Origin: Bacteroidales bacterium
GTDB taxonomy: Bacteria; Bacteroidota; Bacteroidia; Bacteroidales; UBA10428
Reading direction: 5' to 3'
NCBI GenBank assembly: GCA_016931575.1
Contig: JAFGEO010000045.1
Span: 62,001 to 126,000 of the forward strand
DNA length: 64,000 bases
Shown here: in pieces, positions 43,366 to 52,281 of the stretch
Numbering within the stretch: position 1 is the first letter of the stretch
Layout: the number at the start of each line of letters is the position of its first letter
The notes under the pieces: model-generated
The model's input: the letters and a program-made list of their open reading frames with translations, nothing else
Told to the model about the DNA's origin: nothing
The model's database searches: none
Position numbers and translations under genes: made by a program

Positions 43366-44430
43366 ATGCCCAGATTTTTTAAGAACAGATTTACAAACAG
43401 GGGGATGGCTCCGGGTTCGCTGACCTTCATCGGCAATAAAAAGATGGAGAGTCCGCATATCAGTCTGATTGAATATTCGAAAGACAGACTTGAAGAAAAG
43501 GTTCTTGATGACTTAACGAACCTTGACAGCACGAAATCAACACCGGAAATCTCCTGGATAAACATTTATGGCATCCACGATGCTGAATTGATCCAGCAAA
43601 TCGGACAGCAATTTGATCTGCAGGCCCTTCTGCTGGAAGATATTGTAAATACCGATCAGAGGCCCCGCTTTTACGAAGGCGAGGATAGCCTCGCATTCAT
43701 CCTGAAAGTGATTACTTACGACGGCGAAAAGAAGCAGATCACCTCTGATCAGATCTCAATCTGCCTGGGGAGTGGTTTTGTACTTAGTTTTCAGGAACAA
43801 AAAACAACGGTATTTGAGGTTGTCAGGGAGAGGCTGCGCAATTCGAAGGGAAGGATCCGGTCAGCAGGAACCGATTACCTGGTCTATGCCCTGCTTGATA
43901 CCATCATTGATGATTACCTGAATGTGGTAGCCATCATCGGTGAAGAAATTGAATCACTCGCCGCCATCGTACTTAAGCAAAGTGGAAAAGGCCTTGAGAA
44001 CCAGTTTTATACCTATAAAACGGAGATCAATTTTCTGCGAAAAATTATCAGGCCGGTCAAAGAAATGATCATCCAGTGGCAAAAATCCGAGACCCTGCTG
44101 GTAAATAAAAAAACCCGGACCTATTTACAGGATCTGGCCGACCTGGTCACTCAGGCTGAAGAGAGTATTGAGATCTACAACAACCTCCTGTCGGATGGTC
44201 TGAATATCTACAATACCCAACTCAGTAACCGGGCCAATGATATCATGAAGGTACTGACCATTTTCGCTGCTGTATTCATCCCTCTGACATTTTTAGCCGG
44301 AATCTACGGCATGAATTTCGAATACATCCCAGAATTATCCTTTCGTTATGCCTATCCGGTCTTTTGGGCTGTTGTCCTTCTCCTGGGTGGCGGATTGCTG
44401 GTATTCTTCCATAGAAAAAAATGGCTCTGA
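43366..44430 (+). CDS. corA: CorA-family magnesium/cobalt transporter
   Basis: CorA (354 residues) is a pentameric divalent cation channel of the inner membrane. A soluble N-terminal domain (about 1-290) with long helices precedes two membrane helices, the first ending in the signature GMN motif (YGMNFEYIPEL) and the second at about 330-350. TILAFAAVFIPLTFLAGIYGMNF-type sequence is present. The basic first residues MPRFFKNRF are probably cytosolic. It heads a plus-strand group with DUF432 and mscS. Confidence 0.95.
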   Translation: MPRFFKNRFTNRGMAPGSLTFIGNKKMESPHISLIEYSKDRLEEKVLDDLTNLDSTKSTPEISWINIYGIHDAELIQQIGQQFDLQALLLEDIVNTDQRPRFYEGEDSLAFILKVITYDGEKKQITSDQISICLGSGFVLSFQEQKTTVFEVVRERLRNSKGRIRSAGTDYLVYALLDTIIDDYLNVVAIIGEEIESLAAIVLKQSGKGLENQFYTYKTEINFLRKIIRPVKEMIIQWQKSETLLVNKKTRTYLQDLADLVTQAEESIEIYNNLLSDGLNIYNTQLSNRANDIMKVLTIFAAVFIPLTFLAGIYGMNFEYIPELSFRYAYPVFWAVVLLLGGGLLVFFHRKKWL

Positions 44431-44432
44431 GG

Positions 44433-44471
44433 TTGATAATCAAGCCATTCATTTTAACTTTGTTAACTTTG
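44433..44471 (+). promoter_or_regulatory. Promoter with duplicated -7 element before the DUF432 gene
   Basis: TTG at 44433-44435, a 19-bp spacer and TAACTTTG at 44455-44462 form a good promoter. A second TAACTTTG at 44464-44471 forms a tandem 9-bp repeat (TTAACTTTG twice), giving two possible start sites 9 bp apart. Confidence 0.6.
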
Positions 44472-44487
44472 ATACTCACAAGTGCTC

Positions 44488-45276
44488 ATGAACAAGCTCT
44501 GGCAAAAATATAAATTCGGGGAGGCAGAAATTTATTCCTCAGCGATTGGACAATACCAGTTCTGGATTAAAAAACAAGGTAAACTCTGGTATGTAGCCAG
44601 GATGAAAATGGCAGAGGCTTCGCAATCCGTGGAATCAAAGCTTGACAAAGTTACTTCGTTGGCGGAAGGAAGCGACTGGGAGTTTAATATTGCCGACAAG
44701 CACTGTCATGCTTATATCATGCCGGCCACTCCCGACCGGCCACTCATTATAAAATCATCAAAAAAAATTTCGGTTTTGCCAAGGATGAGCCTCGACCTGT
44801 TTATTGAAATACCGGTTTGGATACAGCTCTACGCTTCAAGTGTCAAGCCTGAGAATCTGCTGCTCGAATTCCCCTCAAGCGAACTTTCGTCTACCTGGTT
44901 CGGTGACCCTGATAACGGAGAGCTGGCATATTCCTATTCAAAGGAGATCATATACGATCCTGAGGAGATACGCCCAGTATCAGGAAATGCCGTTTGTCCG
45001 ATCCGGATAAAGAATGAATCAGATATCACGCTTAATTTCCAGAGACTTTCCGTTCCTATCTTCCTGCTCAACCTGTATGGCAATTCAGAAATGTTATGCA
45101 CGAATGAGGTAAATGTCAGGTACAAGGGCGATGATAATACCAGTGAGATCCATATTGCCGGGAACAACCCTTCTGTCAGCGAGGGACTGAAACTAATCGT
45201 AAATGCCCGGATCAAGTCGAACCGGAGTTTCCTGAAAAAGAGCTTCAGCTTTATCAAGTCTATCGCTGATTATTAA
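44488..45276 (+). CDS. DUF432 protein
   Basis: This 262-residue protein has no signal peptide and no membrane segments. It belongs to the DUF432 family, often encoded beside mechanosensitive channel genes. Conserved parts are FGEAEIYSSAIGQYQFWIKK and a middle region with VLPRMSLDLFIEIPVWIQLY. The function is unknown; a role as a cytosolic partner or regulator of MscS is inferred from the 19-bp gap to mscS. The ATG at 44488 is preferred to the GTG two codons upstream. Confidence 0.8.
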   Translation: MNKLWQKYKFGEAEIYSSAIGQYQFWIKKQGKLWYVARMKMAEASQSVESKLDKVTSLAEGSDWEFNIADKHCHAYIMPATPDRPLIIKSSKKISVLPRMSLDLFIEIPVWIQLYASSVKPENLLLEFPSSELSSTWFGDPDNGELAYSYSKEIIYDPEEIRPVSGNAVCPIRIKNESDITLNFQRLSVPIFLLNLYGNSEMLCTNEVNVRYKGDDNTSEIHIAGNNPSVSEGLKLIVNARIKSNRSFLKKSFSFIKSIADY

Positions 45277-45295
45277 CTCCAAAACCCACGAGATT

Positions 45296-46129
45296 ATGAT
45301 CGAATTTTTGAGGAAGTATTTTGAGGAGTCCACGCTGATCACCATCCGGAACATCATCCTGATCATTGCAGTAGGATTCCCCATGGTGCACCTGATTGCA
45401 CTGATCACCCGAAAATCCATCACAAAAAAACTCAACCAGCAACCCCGGTTCATCATTAATAAACTTATTGTTTACACAGGTGCAGTACTTATTATCCTGC
45501 TTATCCTGCGGGAGCTGGACATCAAGCTGGGGGCATTGCTGGGAGCTGCGGGGGTAATCGGTATTGTTATTGGCTTTGCATCACAAACCAGTATTGGCAA
45601 CCTGATCAGCGGTATTTTTCTCATTTCGGAAAAATCCTTTGAGATCGGGGACCTTATCCGTGTGGGCGACAAAACGGGCGTGGTATATTCCATCGATCTG
45701 CTTTCAGTGAAGCTCAAAACCCTGGACAACCTGTATATTCGAATCCCCAACCAAACCATGATCAGTACCGAAATTACCAACATCACCAAATTCCCCATCC
45801 GACGGATGGATATTGACATCGGGGTGGCCTACAAGGAAGACCTGTATAAAGTCATGGAGGTGCTTAAAAGAATCGCCCTTGAAAATCCCCTTTGCCTGGA
45901 TGAACCCGAACCCCTGGTACTGATTAAGGATTTTGGAGACAGCAGCATCAACATCCTCTATGGCCTTTGGTTTGAAAAAACCAACTATGTAAACCTGCGG
46001 AACAGCATTGTACCTGAAATTAAAGCCGCTTTCGACCAGGAAGGCATTGAAATTCCATTCCCGCACATCAGTCTGTACACAGGCGAAGCCACAATACCAT
46101 TTCCTGTCAGGGAAGTCTCAGATAAATAG
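45296..46129 (+). CDS. mscS: MscS-family mechanosensitive channel
   Basis: This 277-residue small-conductance channel has three membrane helices (about 17-38, 57-75, 78-110). The pore helix is GAAGVIGIVIGFASQTSIGNLISG, followed by the beta domain (SFEIGDLIRVGDKTGVVYSIDLLSVKLKTLDN) and the alpha/beta end. Length and order match short MscS (YnaI/YbdG-less type). It would release osmolytes under hypo-osmotic stress. It is 19 bp downstream of DUF432. Confidence 0.93.
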   Translation: MIEFLRKYFEESTLITIRNIILIIAVGFPMVHLIALITRKSITKKLNQQPRFIINKLIVYTGAVLIILLILRELDIKLGALLGAAGVIGIVIGFASQTSIGNLISGIFLISEKSFEIGDLIRVGDKTGVVYSIDLLSVKLKTLDNLYIRIPNQTMISTEITNITKFPIRRMDIDIGVAYKEDLYKVMEVLKRIALENPLCLDEPEPLVLIKDFGDSSINILYGLWFEKTNYVNLRNSIVPEIKAAFDQEGIEIPFPHISLYTGEATIPFPVREVSDK

Positions 46130-46262
46130 AACTTCTGGCAGCACACCCCACAGTGTGCAATTCTTCATGATCCCATAAGCAAATTGTTCGGGATCAGGCT
46201 TCCCTGTTACATCAGCCGGTATACAAATATCCCTTTCATTATGAAAAAATGCCAGTATTAGC

Positions 46263-46345
46263 TGACAAATGATGTCATTTTGTCATTCTTTAGTTGGAGT
46301 ACTATGTCATTTTGTCTGATTACTTGCCCTGGCATATAAATTGAA
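46263..46345 (+). promoter_or_regulatory. hsp20 promoter region with repeated boxes and a sigma-54-like element
   Basis: ATGTCATTTTGTC occurs at 46272-46284 and again at 46304-46316, 32 bp apart, about three helical turns. The first copy sits inside an inverted repeat, TGACAAA (46263-46269) with TTTGTCA (46279-46285). Downstream, TGGCATATAAATTGAA (46330-46345) has GG and GA separated by 10 bp, matching the sigma-54 -24/-12 spacing, with A instead of C in the -12 dinucleotide. No good TAnnTTTG element is present here. Confidence 0.5.
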
Positions 46346-46388
46346 TGTTCAGAAGCATAACACGAAAATATGTATAACCAAAATTAAT

Positions 46389-46394
46389 AGGAGG
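46389..46394 (+). promoter_or_regulatory. Strong Shine-Dalgarno of hsp20
   Basis: AGGAGG lies 8 bp before the ATG at 46403. Perfect Shine-Dalgarno sequences are unusual in Bacteroidota, so this marks a gene built for high expression. Confidence 0.7.
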
Positions 46395-46402
46395 ACATTA
46401 AA

Positions 46403-46840
46403 ATGTTACCAACAATTGTAAGAAGAAGCTACAGGACACCCAGCATGTTTGACGGACTTTTCAACGACAATTACCTTCCGGGGTTTTATGGCTGGGGAAA
46501 TGAGAAAAGTAACTGCGCACCTGCTGTGAATGTTGAAGAAACTGAAAAGGAATTTCGCATCGAAGTGGCTGCACCCGGCTATGAAAAGGATGACCTGAGG
46601 ATTTCCGTTGAAGAAAGGGTACTAACCATCTCTTCCGAAAGAAAACCGGAAGAAAATGAGGAAACTGAAACATACATCCGCAGGGAGTTCAGGAACCGTC
46701 CATTCAGCCGTTCCTTCAACCTTCCCGAGGAAGTAAACACAGACAAGATCTCTGCAAAACATAAAAACGGGGTTTTGAGTGTTTACCTGCCAAAGGCAGA
46801 AGTGAAAGTCAACCCTTCAAAAGAAATTAAGATTGGGTAA
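46403..46840 (+). CDS. Small heat-shock protein (Hsp20/alpha-crystallin)
   Basis: This 145-residue chaperone holds unfolded proteins in the cytosol. The alpha-crystallin domain (about 35-130) reads CAPAVNVEETEKEFRIEVAAPGYEKDDLRISVEE, with the end NKHKNGVLSVYLPKAE-like (AKHKNGVLSVYLPKA), and the short tail EIKIG carries an I-x-I motif. It has a perfect Shine-Dalgarno, a repeat-bearing promoter and its own terminator, so it is a monocistronic, stress-inducible gene. Confidence 0.95.
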   Translation: MLPTIVRRSYRTPSMFDGLFNDNYLPGFYGWGNEKSNCAPAVNVEETEKEFRIEVAAPGYEKDDLRISVEERVLTISSERKPEENEETETYIRREFRNRPFSRSFNLPEEVNTDKISAKHKNGVLSVYLPKAEVKVNPSKEIKIG

Positions 46841-46864
46841 GTTAGTAAGGATAGTTTGAGATGT

Positions 46865-46897
46865 AAAAAGGGATGCCAAAACACGGCATCCCTTTTT
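46865..46897. terminator. Bidirectional terminator between hsp20 and the lipoprotein gene
   Basis: AAAAAGGGATGCC (46865-46877) and GGCATCCCTTTTT (46885-46897) form a 13-bp stem with a 7-nt loop. T-runs follow on both strands, serving hsp20 (plus) and the convergent lipoprotein gene (minus). Confidence 0.9.
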
Positions 46898-46946
46898 ATT
46901 TTTCTTCCTGTCGCTGGATTTATCCATTTCAATCCCGCACGCAGTT

Positions 46947-47744
46947 TTAATACTTCGAGGCCATATAGCCTGCATAGAACCACCCGGTCATTTTCTTTTT
47001 AGCTTCAATAATGAGCTGGCAGTTTTCACCTTTTAAATTTTTGAATTTTATTTTTGCTTCTACAACATCTTTTTTATTGAAGTGACTCGGCTCTTTTGTT
47101 ATGGTTGAGAAATCAAGCTTTAAACCGCCGGCATATTCCTCAAGCAGTTTCTGCATCGAATTGAAATGCCAGCTAAGAGCCGGAAGTGAGGGATCACCCG
47201 GGAACCTTATACGTTCAAATTTTGCGGTATCCCCTTCCTGCACAGCCGTGACAACAGCCGACAACACACCCGCCGGATCCTCCAATCCATAGATTTCAGC
47301 GGCTGCAGGCAGACCTGCATACTTTCTTCCGGTGTAAAACCACTTGTTGCCCCGTTTTTCCGCCACAATACGCACCAGACAGGGTTCTCCTTCCGGACTT
47401 TTCCCCAGGGCTCCGACAAGCATCCAGTTTTTATCTGCAGGGGATGGTGTTATGATCGTACCCTCTAGCTCCAGGGTTTTCACCGCTGCATTTTTCATCA
47501 ACAATTCCTTTACTTCTTTCAATTCTTCGGCTAGGGAATCTTTAAGCCAGTCTCCCGGCATAATGGATGACAATTGCGCCAGACTATCTGCCTCCACCGA
47601 AGAAATCAGGATTTCCAGAACTTCCCCGGGTGTGTCAACACCACCGGATACCGGCTTACTCTGATTCTGTGCCGCATTGTCCTTACATGCCGATCCAAAT
47701 AAGACGATCAGACTGGCAAGCCCAACTAAAAAAAACCTTCTCAT
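46947..47744 (-). CDS. Lipoprotein of unknown function with repeated NTF2-like halves
   Basis: This 265-residue lipoprotein has lipobox LFGSAC (Cys about residue 20). The mature part seems to have two similar halves, each with an alpha start (PGEVLEILISSVEADSLAQLSSIM and PAGVLSAVVTAVQEGDTAKFERIRF) followed by strands ending in KKGNKWFYTGRKY / KKKMTGWFYAGYM. This suggests a duplicated, NTF2/SnoaL-like fold. Function unknown. It lies 48 bp after the PorE-like gene and may be its partner. Confidence 0.72.
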   Translation of the reverse strand: MRRFFLVGLASLIVLFGSACKDNAAQNQSKPVSGGVDTPGEVLEILISSVEADSLAQLSSIMPGDWLKDSLAEELKEVKELLMKNAAVKTLELEGTIITPSPADKNWMLVGALGKSPEGEPCLVRIVAEKRGNKWFYTGRKYAGLPAAAEIYGLEDPAGVLSAVVTAVQEGDTAKFERIRFPGDPSLPALSWHFNSMQKLLEEYAGGLKLDFSTITKEPSHFNKKDVVEAKIKFKNLKGENCQLIIEAKKKMTGWFYAGYMASKY

Positions 47745-47792
47745 AGAGATTTAATTTTATGATTTAAAAACCAGACGGGATCAGAGCCCTGC

Positions 47793-50042
47793 TTATTTCG
47801 CATGTTCACTGCTGTAATTAGATATACTGCTCACCCGTCTTATATAGGCATTTTGATATCCCAGTCCTACCAAACGCTGTCTCTCTGTAGAAGCCTCTTC
47901 CACGGACTGATACTCCCCGCTGGAATAGCGGTACCATCCGTCACTGCCAGGACTCTCAATGAGGTTGGTAACCCCGCGAAGCTGACTTTCCGTAAGCTTT
48001 TTCCTTGAAGCAAAAAACTGCACCGTAAAGTTGCCCTTCTCTTTAACAGCATTCTCCAGGTAATTAGTTAAGCTGTGCGGACGGATATAGGCTGAAGTAT
48101 AATCTGCTGAAATTAACTCCTGCTGAAGTTTTCTTCCATCTTCAAAACTATCAAATGACCCGGTTACATACCGGTAGTATCCGTCATCACCCTGTTGTAT
48201 TTCCACCCGGTATTTATCCAGCACGTAGTCCATACTAACCGGCTTAAGGGTTGCCATAAACTGTACCGTATAGTTCCCTGTTGCGCCTCCTGCATCGTAA
48301 CTGGTATAAGTATCCCTTACAGGGCTTGTGTCAGTCGTTGCCGGCAACGAATAAGCGGTCTCAGGCTCAGTAGATGTACTACGCTCAACAGGCGCCTGAA
48401 AGGCGTATTCCGATTCATCAACAACTGTTTCAGCATAAGCGTAGGCAGCTTCTTCTTCCGGCTGCACCCAGACAATATCCTCAACCACTGGTGCTTCCTT
48501 GTTGAGGGTAACATTATAACTCAGTGAACCCTGGGGGTTATCCTGCTTCAGATCAAGTAATTGCATGGAGGTCTTATACTGCGGACTGGAATAGTTGACC
48601 CTATAGGAACCTGCGGGAACCATAAGGCTGTACCAACCGCCGGATTCTGGCCTTGCATCCGCTACCAGACTATAATCCGAGCTATTGTAAACCTCAATTT
48701 TCGCATTAGAGGGTATTTCACCTCCTTCCAGGCTGAGGGTGCCATAAATATTGAATTCCCTGGGATGGTTGTCGGAAAAAATCTCCAGCTTCTGTATGCT
48801 GTAGGGACTGTCTTCTGAGTATCCCTTTACAGCTTTATAGGCATAAATCTGATCTCCCAGGGGAGCCAGGCTCAGATCATCATCAGCAGTATTCAGGGGA
48901 TATCCGACATTCCGTGGGGTACTCCATACACCTGAAGGTGTTAGTTCTGTTTCGAATACGTCGTAGCCGCCCATGTTTTCATGGCCCTGCGAAAGAAAAT
49001 ACAGGACATTCCCGGTAACAACCAGGGGCCTCTCCTCATCACCCGTATTGATGACACTGCCAAGGTTTTCCGGTTCATCCCAGGACCCATCACCAATTTT
49101 TTGTGCCCTGTAAATGTCCAGCTTTCCGTGGCCCCCTTTTCTGTCGCTTGAAAAATAGAGGTATTCCCCGTCAGCCGATTCAACCGCTGAGGCATTCAGG
49201 TCTTTTCCGTTAATCGGCTTACCGGGTTCTTCCATTCGTTGCCATTTCCCTTTCCTGAATTCCGAAACCATCACTTCGACTGTCACTCCAACCTTTTGAG
49301 TGAGATACAGACGGGATTTATCGGCTGAAACGGATGTCGGGAAGCATTCCCCGCGCACTCCCAGATTGCTGGTGATTTTCTGTGGTGAGCTCCATGATCC
49401 GTTCTCCTTCTGGGAAACGAAGATTTCATCCTTCCCATACTTCCCGCTCTGGGAATAAAAAAGGAGGGTTTCGTCCCGGCTAACGACCAGGTGCAGCATG
49501 GGTGCGTCAGATTTCAAAGCACCCCCCTGATCGGTCCCTGTGAAAAATACCGGCTTAGACTGCAGCTTCTGAGATGCATAGCAGGAGGCCAGCAGTTTGT
49601 CGGCCAGCTCAATCTCACTGCGCTCCTTCTTGGGGAGAGCTTTCTTATACCGGGTAAGCATTTCGATCGCTTCAGGCAGATCACCGGTCACCTGGAGAGC
49701 AATTCCATAATGCTTCAATGACTCCAGCGGTGCATTTTCCTCCCTGGGGCTACCGTATTTATATTTTTCAGAAGCTTTCGGGGCAGCTTTCGCAAGGAAA
49801 GGCAAAGCTTCCTGTTTTCTACCGGGAAGGTTAATCAGACACAATCCGTTCAGAAAGTTCAGGTTGGCATTTTCGGGATCAGAATGTAAGAGACGCTCAT
49901 AAATCCTTTGGGCAGCATCGTAATTCCCTGAAAGCAGCTCAAAATCTGCTTTCATAAAATCATTCTTATTGAAATTCTGCCCAAGAACCAGCAAGGGCAA
50001 GCACATGACTGAGACCAGTACAACTGCTTTTAAAGTCCTCAT
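47793..50042 (-). CDS. TPR / beta-propeller (PD40) / CRD protein with two C-terminal SPOR-like repeats
   Basis: This 749-residue protein has a signal peptide (1-21, ending VLGQ), TPR helices (about 25-160), a PD40 propeller (about 180-430; blades such as LYFSSDRKGGHGKLDIYRAQ and LYFLSQGHENMGGYDVFE), a carboxypeptidase-regulatory-like domain (about 445-530) and a Pro/Glu/Tyr-rich linker. Two similar SPOR-like units follow, one from NYTVQFMATLKPVS and one from NFTVQFFASRKKLT, each ending with AYIR. This recalls the T9SS protein PorE, but PorE ends in an OmpA-type domain. SPOR domains bind denuded peptidoglycan, so it is probably periplasmic and wall-bound. Confidence 0.82.
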   Translation of the reverse strand: MRTLKAVVLVSVMCLPLLVLGQNFNKNDFMKADFELLSGNYDAAQRIYERLLHSDPENANLNFLNGLCLINLPGRKQEALPFLAKAAPKASEKYKYGSPREENAPLESLKHYGIALQVTGDLPEAIEMLTRYKKALPKKERSEIELADKLLASCYASQKLQSKPVFFTGTDQGGALKSDAPMLHLVVSRDETLLFYSQSGKYGKDEIFVSQKENGSWSSPQKITSNLGVRGECFPTSVSADKSRLYLTQKVGVTVEVMVSEFRKGKWQRMEEPGKPINGKDLNASAVESADGEYLYFSSDRKGGHGKLDIYRAQKIGDGSWDEPENLGSVINTGDEERPLVVTGNVLYFLSQGHENMGGYDVFETELTPSGVWSTPRNVGYPLNTADDDLSLAPLGDQIYAYKAVKGYSEDSPYSIQKLEIFSDNHPREFNIYGTLSLEGGEIPSNAKIEVYNSSDYSLVADARPESGGWYSLMVPAGSYRVNYSSPQYKTSMQLLDLKQDNPQGSLSYNVTLNKEAPVVEDIVWVQPEEEAAYAYAETVVDESEYAFQAPVERSTSTEPETAYSLPATTDTSPVRDTYTSYDAGGATGNYTVQFMATLKPVSMDYVLDKYRVEIQQGDDGYYRYVTGSFDSFEDGRKLQQELISADYTSAYIRPHSLTNYLENAVKEKGNFTVQFFASRKKLTESQLRGVTNLIESPGSDGWYRYSSGEYQSVEEASTERQRLVGLGYQNAYIRRVSSISNYSSEHAK

Positions 50043-50282
50043 TCTGCATGAATGTTTATACCTCCCGGGGAGGAAACCAGATGTTAAATTATTAAAAATT
50101 CACGGAGCTTATATAGCAACATATTAACAACCACTACTTTCTCTTGTTCGCCGGCAGGGTACAATGCACAAAACAATGGACTACACTAATGCACCTGCTT
50201 ATAACGAAGACCGACATGCTCCCTCCCCGACCCGGAGTCAGGTCATTGTCCACTGGAAATGCCAAATCGAATAAAAGTATGT

Positions 50283-51386
50283 TTACCGGTCAGCAGCAGG
50301 GCGCTGTTTTACCGGATTAAAAAAGCGGATATCCCTTGCCTTACTAAGCGAAAGAGACTTAAGCATCCAGTTCGGAAGTGCTTTTTCGGGCTTTCGTTTC
50401 ATCAGATTCAGGTAAATGCCCAGCTTTTTAAGGATTGGCACGCGATGTGTTTCAACAAATTCAATCAGTGTTCCATCGGGATCTTCAGTATAGGAAAAGG
50501 CACCGGCTGCTTCTCCCATATCGAAGGAGTCGCCGGTATCAACCGTAAACGGGTATCCCTTGACCTTGCACTCTTCACGGAGCAGGTCCATCCCGCGGAT
50601 ATCGAAGCAAAGGTGGATAAAACCAAGGTCTCCCCAGAAGCGGTCTGCAAAGATCTTTTTAGGTTCACGGTCGAGGGCCTGTATTAATTCGATCTGGCTG
50701 GAGCCAAAAAGGACGCTAAATGCCCCTAGACGCGGCTTACTATGCCGGAGCAGTACCCTTCTGAACTGGCCCTTTCCACCGGGGATGTCTTTAAGGTCCT
50801 CAAAACTGCCTGTTTCCTCATAAATGACCTCATCATAGCCAAGTATTTCCTTATAGAAGTTTTTTGATTTCTCCATGTCAGTCACGCCGATTACCGCACC
50901 GTAAGAACCCCCGGTAAGCTTCTTTTCATTTTTGAACCAGGTCCCGCTGGGTACGATCTGAAACAGGTTTTTATAGGCGTCCCTGACAAAAAAATGGAAC
51001 CTCCCATGCGATTCATGCAGGTCGCCCACGATCTCAAGACCTTCAGCTTTATACCATTCGTAGGTAGCTTTCACATCTTTACTCTTGATCTTTGCTGCAA
51101 AGATCCCCAGGTCACCGACACCGATCTCGGTCTTTGGGGCTTGTGGCACACGATCGGTATATTGCCAGATTTCAAATCCCCCACCCCCCTGCAGGTTAAT
51201 AGCGAGGGCAGCATGACGGTTTCGCGGTTCCCCGCCGGTATAAGGAAGCATAAACTCAGCAGCTGCAGCTTCCTCAAAGACCCTGATGTCAATACCAAAA
51301 TATTGTTTATACCAACCCCAGGCTTCATGGATACGCTCAACTCCGATACCTATCTGCTGAATTCCACTGATTATTTTTTCCATCAT
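50283..51386 (-). CDS. VOC-superfamily protein with two glyoxalase-like modules
   Basis: This 367-residue cytosolic protein has two VOC modules: about 1-145 (QQIGIGVERIHEAWGWYKQYFGID to NLFQIVPSG) and about 155-310 (AVIGVTDMEKSKNFYKEILGYDEVIY to DPDGTLIEFVETHRVP). In the second, His of FIHLCFD and Glu of LIEFVE could bind a metal, but the usual first His is missing. It resembles the layout of 4-hydroxyphenylpyruvate dioxygenase, but identity is not supported. The C-terminal tail is basic. It is the last gene of a minus-strand string with SDR, acyltransferase and BASS genes. Confidence 0.78.
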   Translation of the reverse strand: MMEKIISGIQQIGIGVERIHEAWGWYKQYFGIDIRVFEEAAAAEFMLPYTGGEPRNRHAALAINLQGGGGFEIWQYTDRVPQAPKTEIGVGDLGIFAAKIKSKDVKATYEWYKAEGLEIVGDLHESHGRFHFFVRDAYKNLFQIVPSGTWFKNEKKLTGGSYGAVIGVTDMEKSKNFYKEILGYDEVIYEETGSFEDLKDIPGGKGQFRRVLLRHSKPRLGAFSVLFGSSQIELIQALDREPKKIFADRFWGDLGFIHLCFDIRGMDLLREECKVKGYPFTVDTGDSFDMGEAAGAFSYTEDPDGTLIEFVETHRVPILKKLGIYLNLMKRKPEKALPNWMLKSLSLSKARDIRFFNPVKQRPAADR

Positions 51387-51421
51387 AATCTAAACCTTAA
51401 TATTTTACCTTAAATACTATG

Positions 51422-52216
51422 TTAAGTTGGGTTGATCTTTCTTGCAAGGATGTGAAATACAGGGGTAAGAAACTTTCTGATATAAATCATGATCAGCTCA
51501 AATCCTCCGACAAAAACCTCCTTCTTTTTTCGTTGAATTGCCCGGATAATGATCCGAGCACTCTTTTCCGCGGAGATCCCGTTTGCCTGTCCGGGATCCA
51601 TAACGCCATGTTGTTTCCCATCCTTATCCAAGGCATGTACCGAAATGTTGGTATACACCCTTCCCGGTGAAATTATGGTCACCCCCACCTTATGAGAATA
51701 AAGCTCCGCGCGAAGTGCTTCAAAGTAGCCCTGAATAGCGTGTTTTGATGCGCAATAGGCTGTCCTCAGCGGAAATCCAAACTTCCCGGTCATGCTGCTG
51801 GTAACGGCAATATGGCCGCCCCCGTTTGCAATCAGGGCCGGCAGCAGTGCCTTGGTCAGCTCGACAGCACCAAAGAAATTCACTTCCATGATCCTGCGAT
51901 CAAGCTCGATTGGCGTTTCAAGTGCCAGTGAACGCTGGCTGATCCCGCCGTTGCTGATCAGAATATCAATTTTGGGATGATGTGCAAGTACTTTTGCTGT
52001 TGCAGCTGCGATCTCTTCCGGCACAGCAAGATCAAAGGGAGCCAGTACTACTTCCCCTCCAGTTCCGGCACAGAGCTTTTCTGTTTCCCTGAGCCCGGGA
52101 AGGTCACGATCCGACAGGATCAGTGTTGCCTGTTTCCCGGCATAAGCCAGTGCCAGGGCCTTTCCTATCCCGGAAGCCGCCCCGGTAATCCAAATCTTTT
52201 TACCCAGATATTTCAT
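51422..52216 (-). CDS. Short-chain dehydrogenase/reductase
   Basis: This 264-residue NAD(P)-dependent oxidoreductase is a classical SDR. It shows ITGAASGIGKALA (cofactor loop), SNGGIS-type NNAG (ILISNGGIS), the catalytic Ser in VTSSMTGKFGF and the YxxxK motif in AYCASKHA. The C-terminal segment (FELIMIYIRKFLTPVFHILARK) is hydrophobic and may touch the membrane, as in DHRS7-like lipid enzymes. The substrate is unknown; position before the acyltransferase suggests a lipid role. Confidence 0.9.
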   Translation of the reverse strand: MKYLGKKIWITGAASGIGKALALAYAGKQATLILSDRDLPGLRETEKLCAGTGGEVVLAPFDLAVPEEIAAATAKVLAHHPKIDILISNGGISQRSLALETPIELDRRIMEVNFFGAVELTKALLPALIANGGGHIAVTSSMTGKFGFPLRTAYCASKHAIQGYFEALRAELYSHKVGVTIISPGRVYTNISVHALDKDGKQHGVMDPGQANGISAEKSARIIIRAIQRKKKEVFVGGFELIMIYIRKFLTPVFHILARKINPT

Positions 52217-52281
52217 GCAGGTGTGTTCAAAGAAAGCGTGAAAATACTAATCTTTTTTATATTGAGCGATCCCGGAAGCTG

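Noticed and set aside
50283-51386. 4-hydroxyphenylpyruvate dioxygenase
   Set aside because: The two-module VOC layout is similar, but the full set of His, His, Glu metal ligands and the C-terminal HPPD motifs are not visible.
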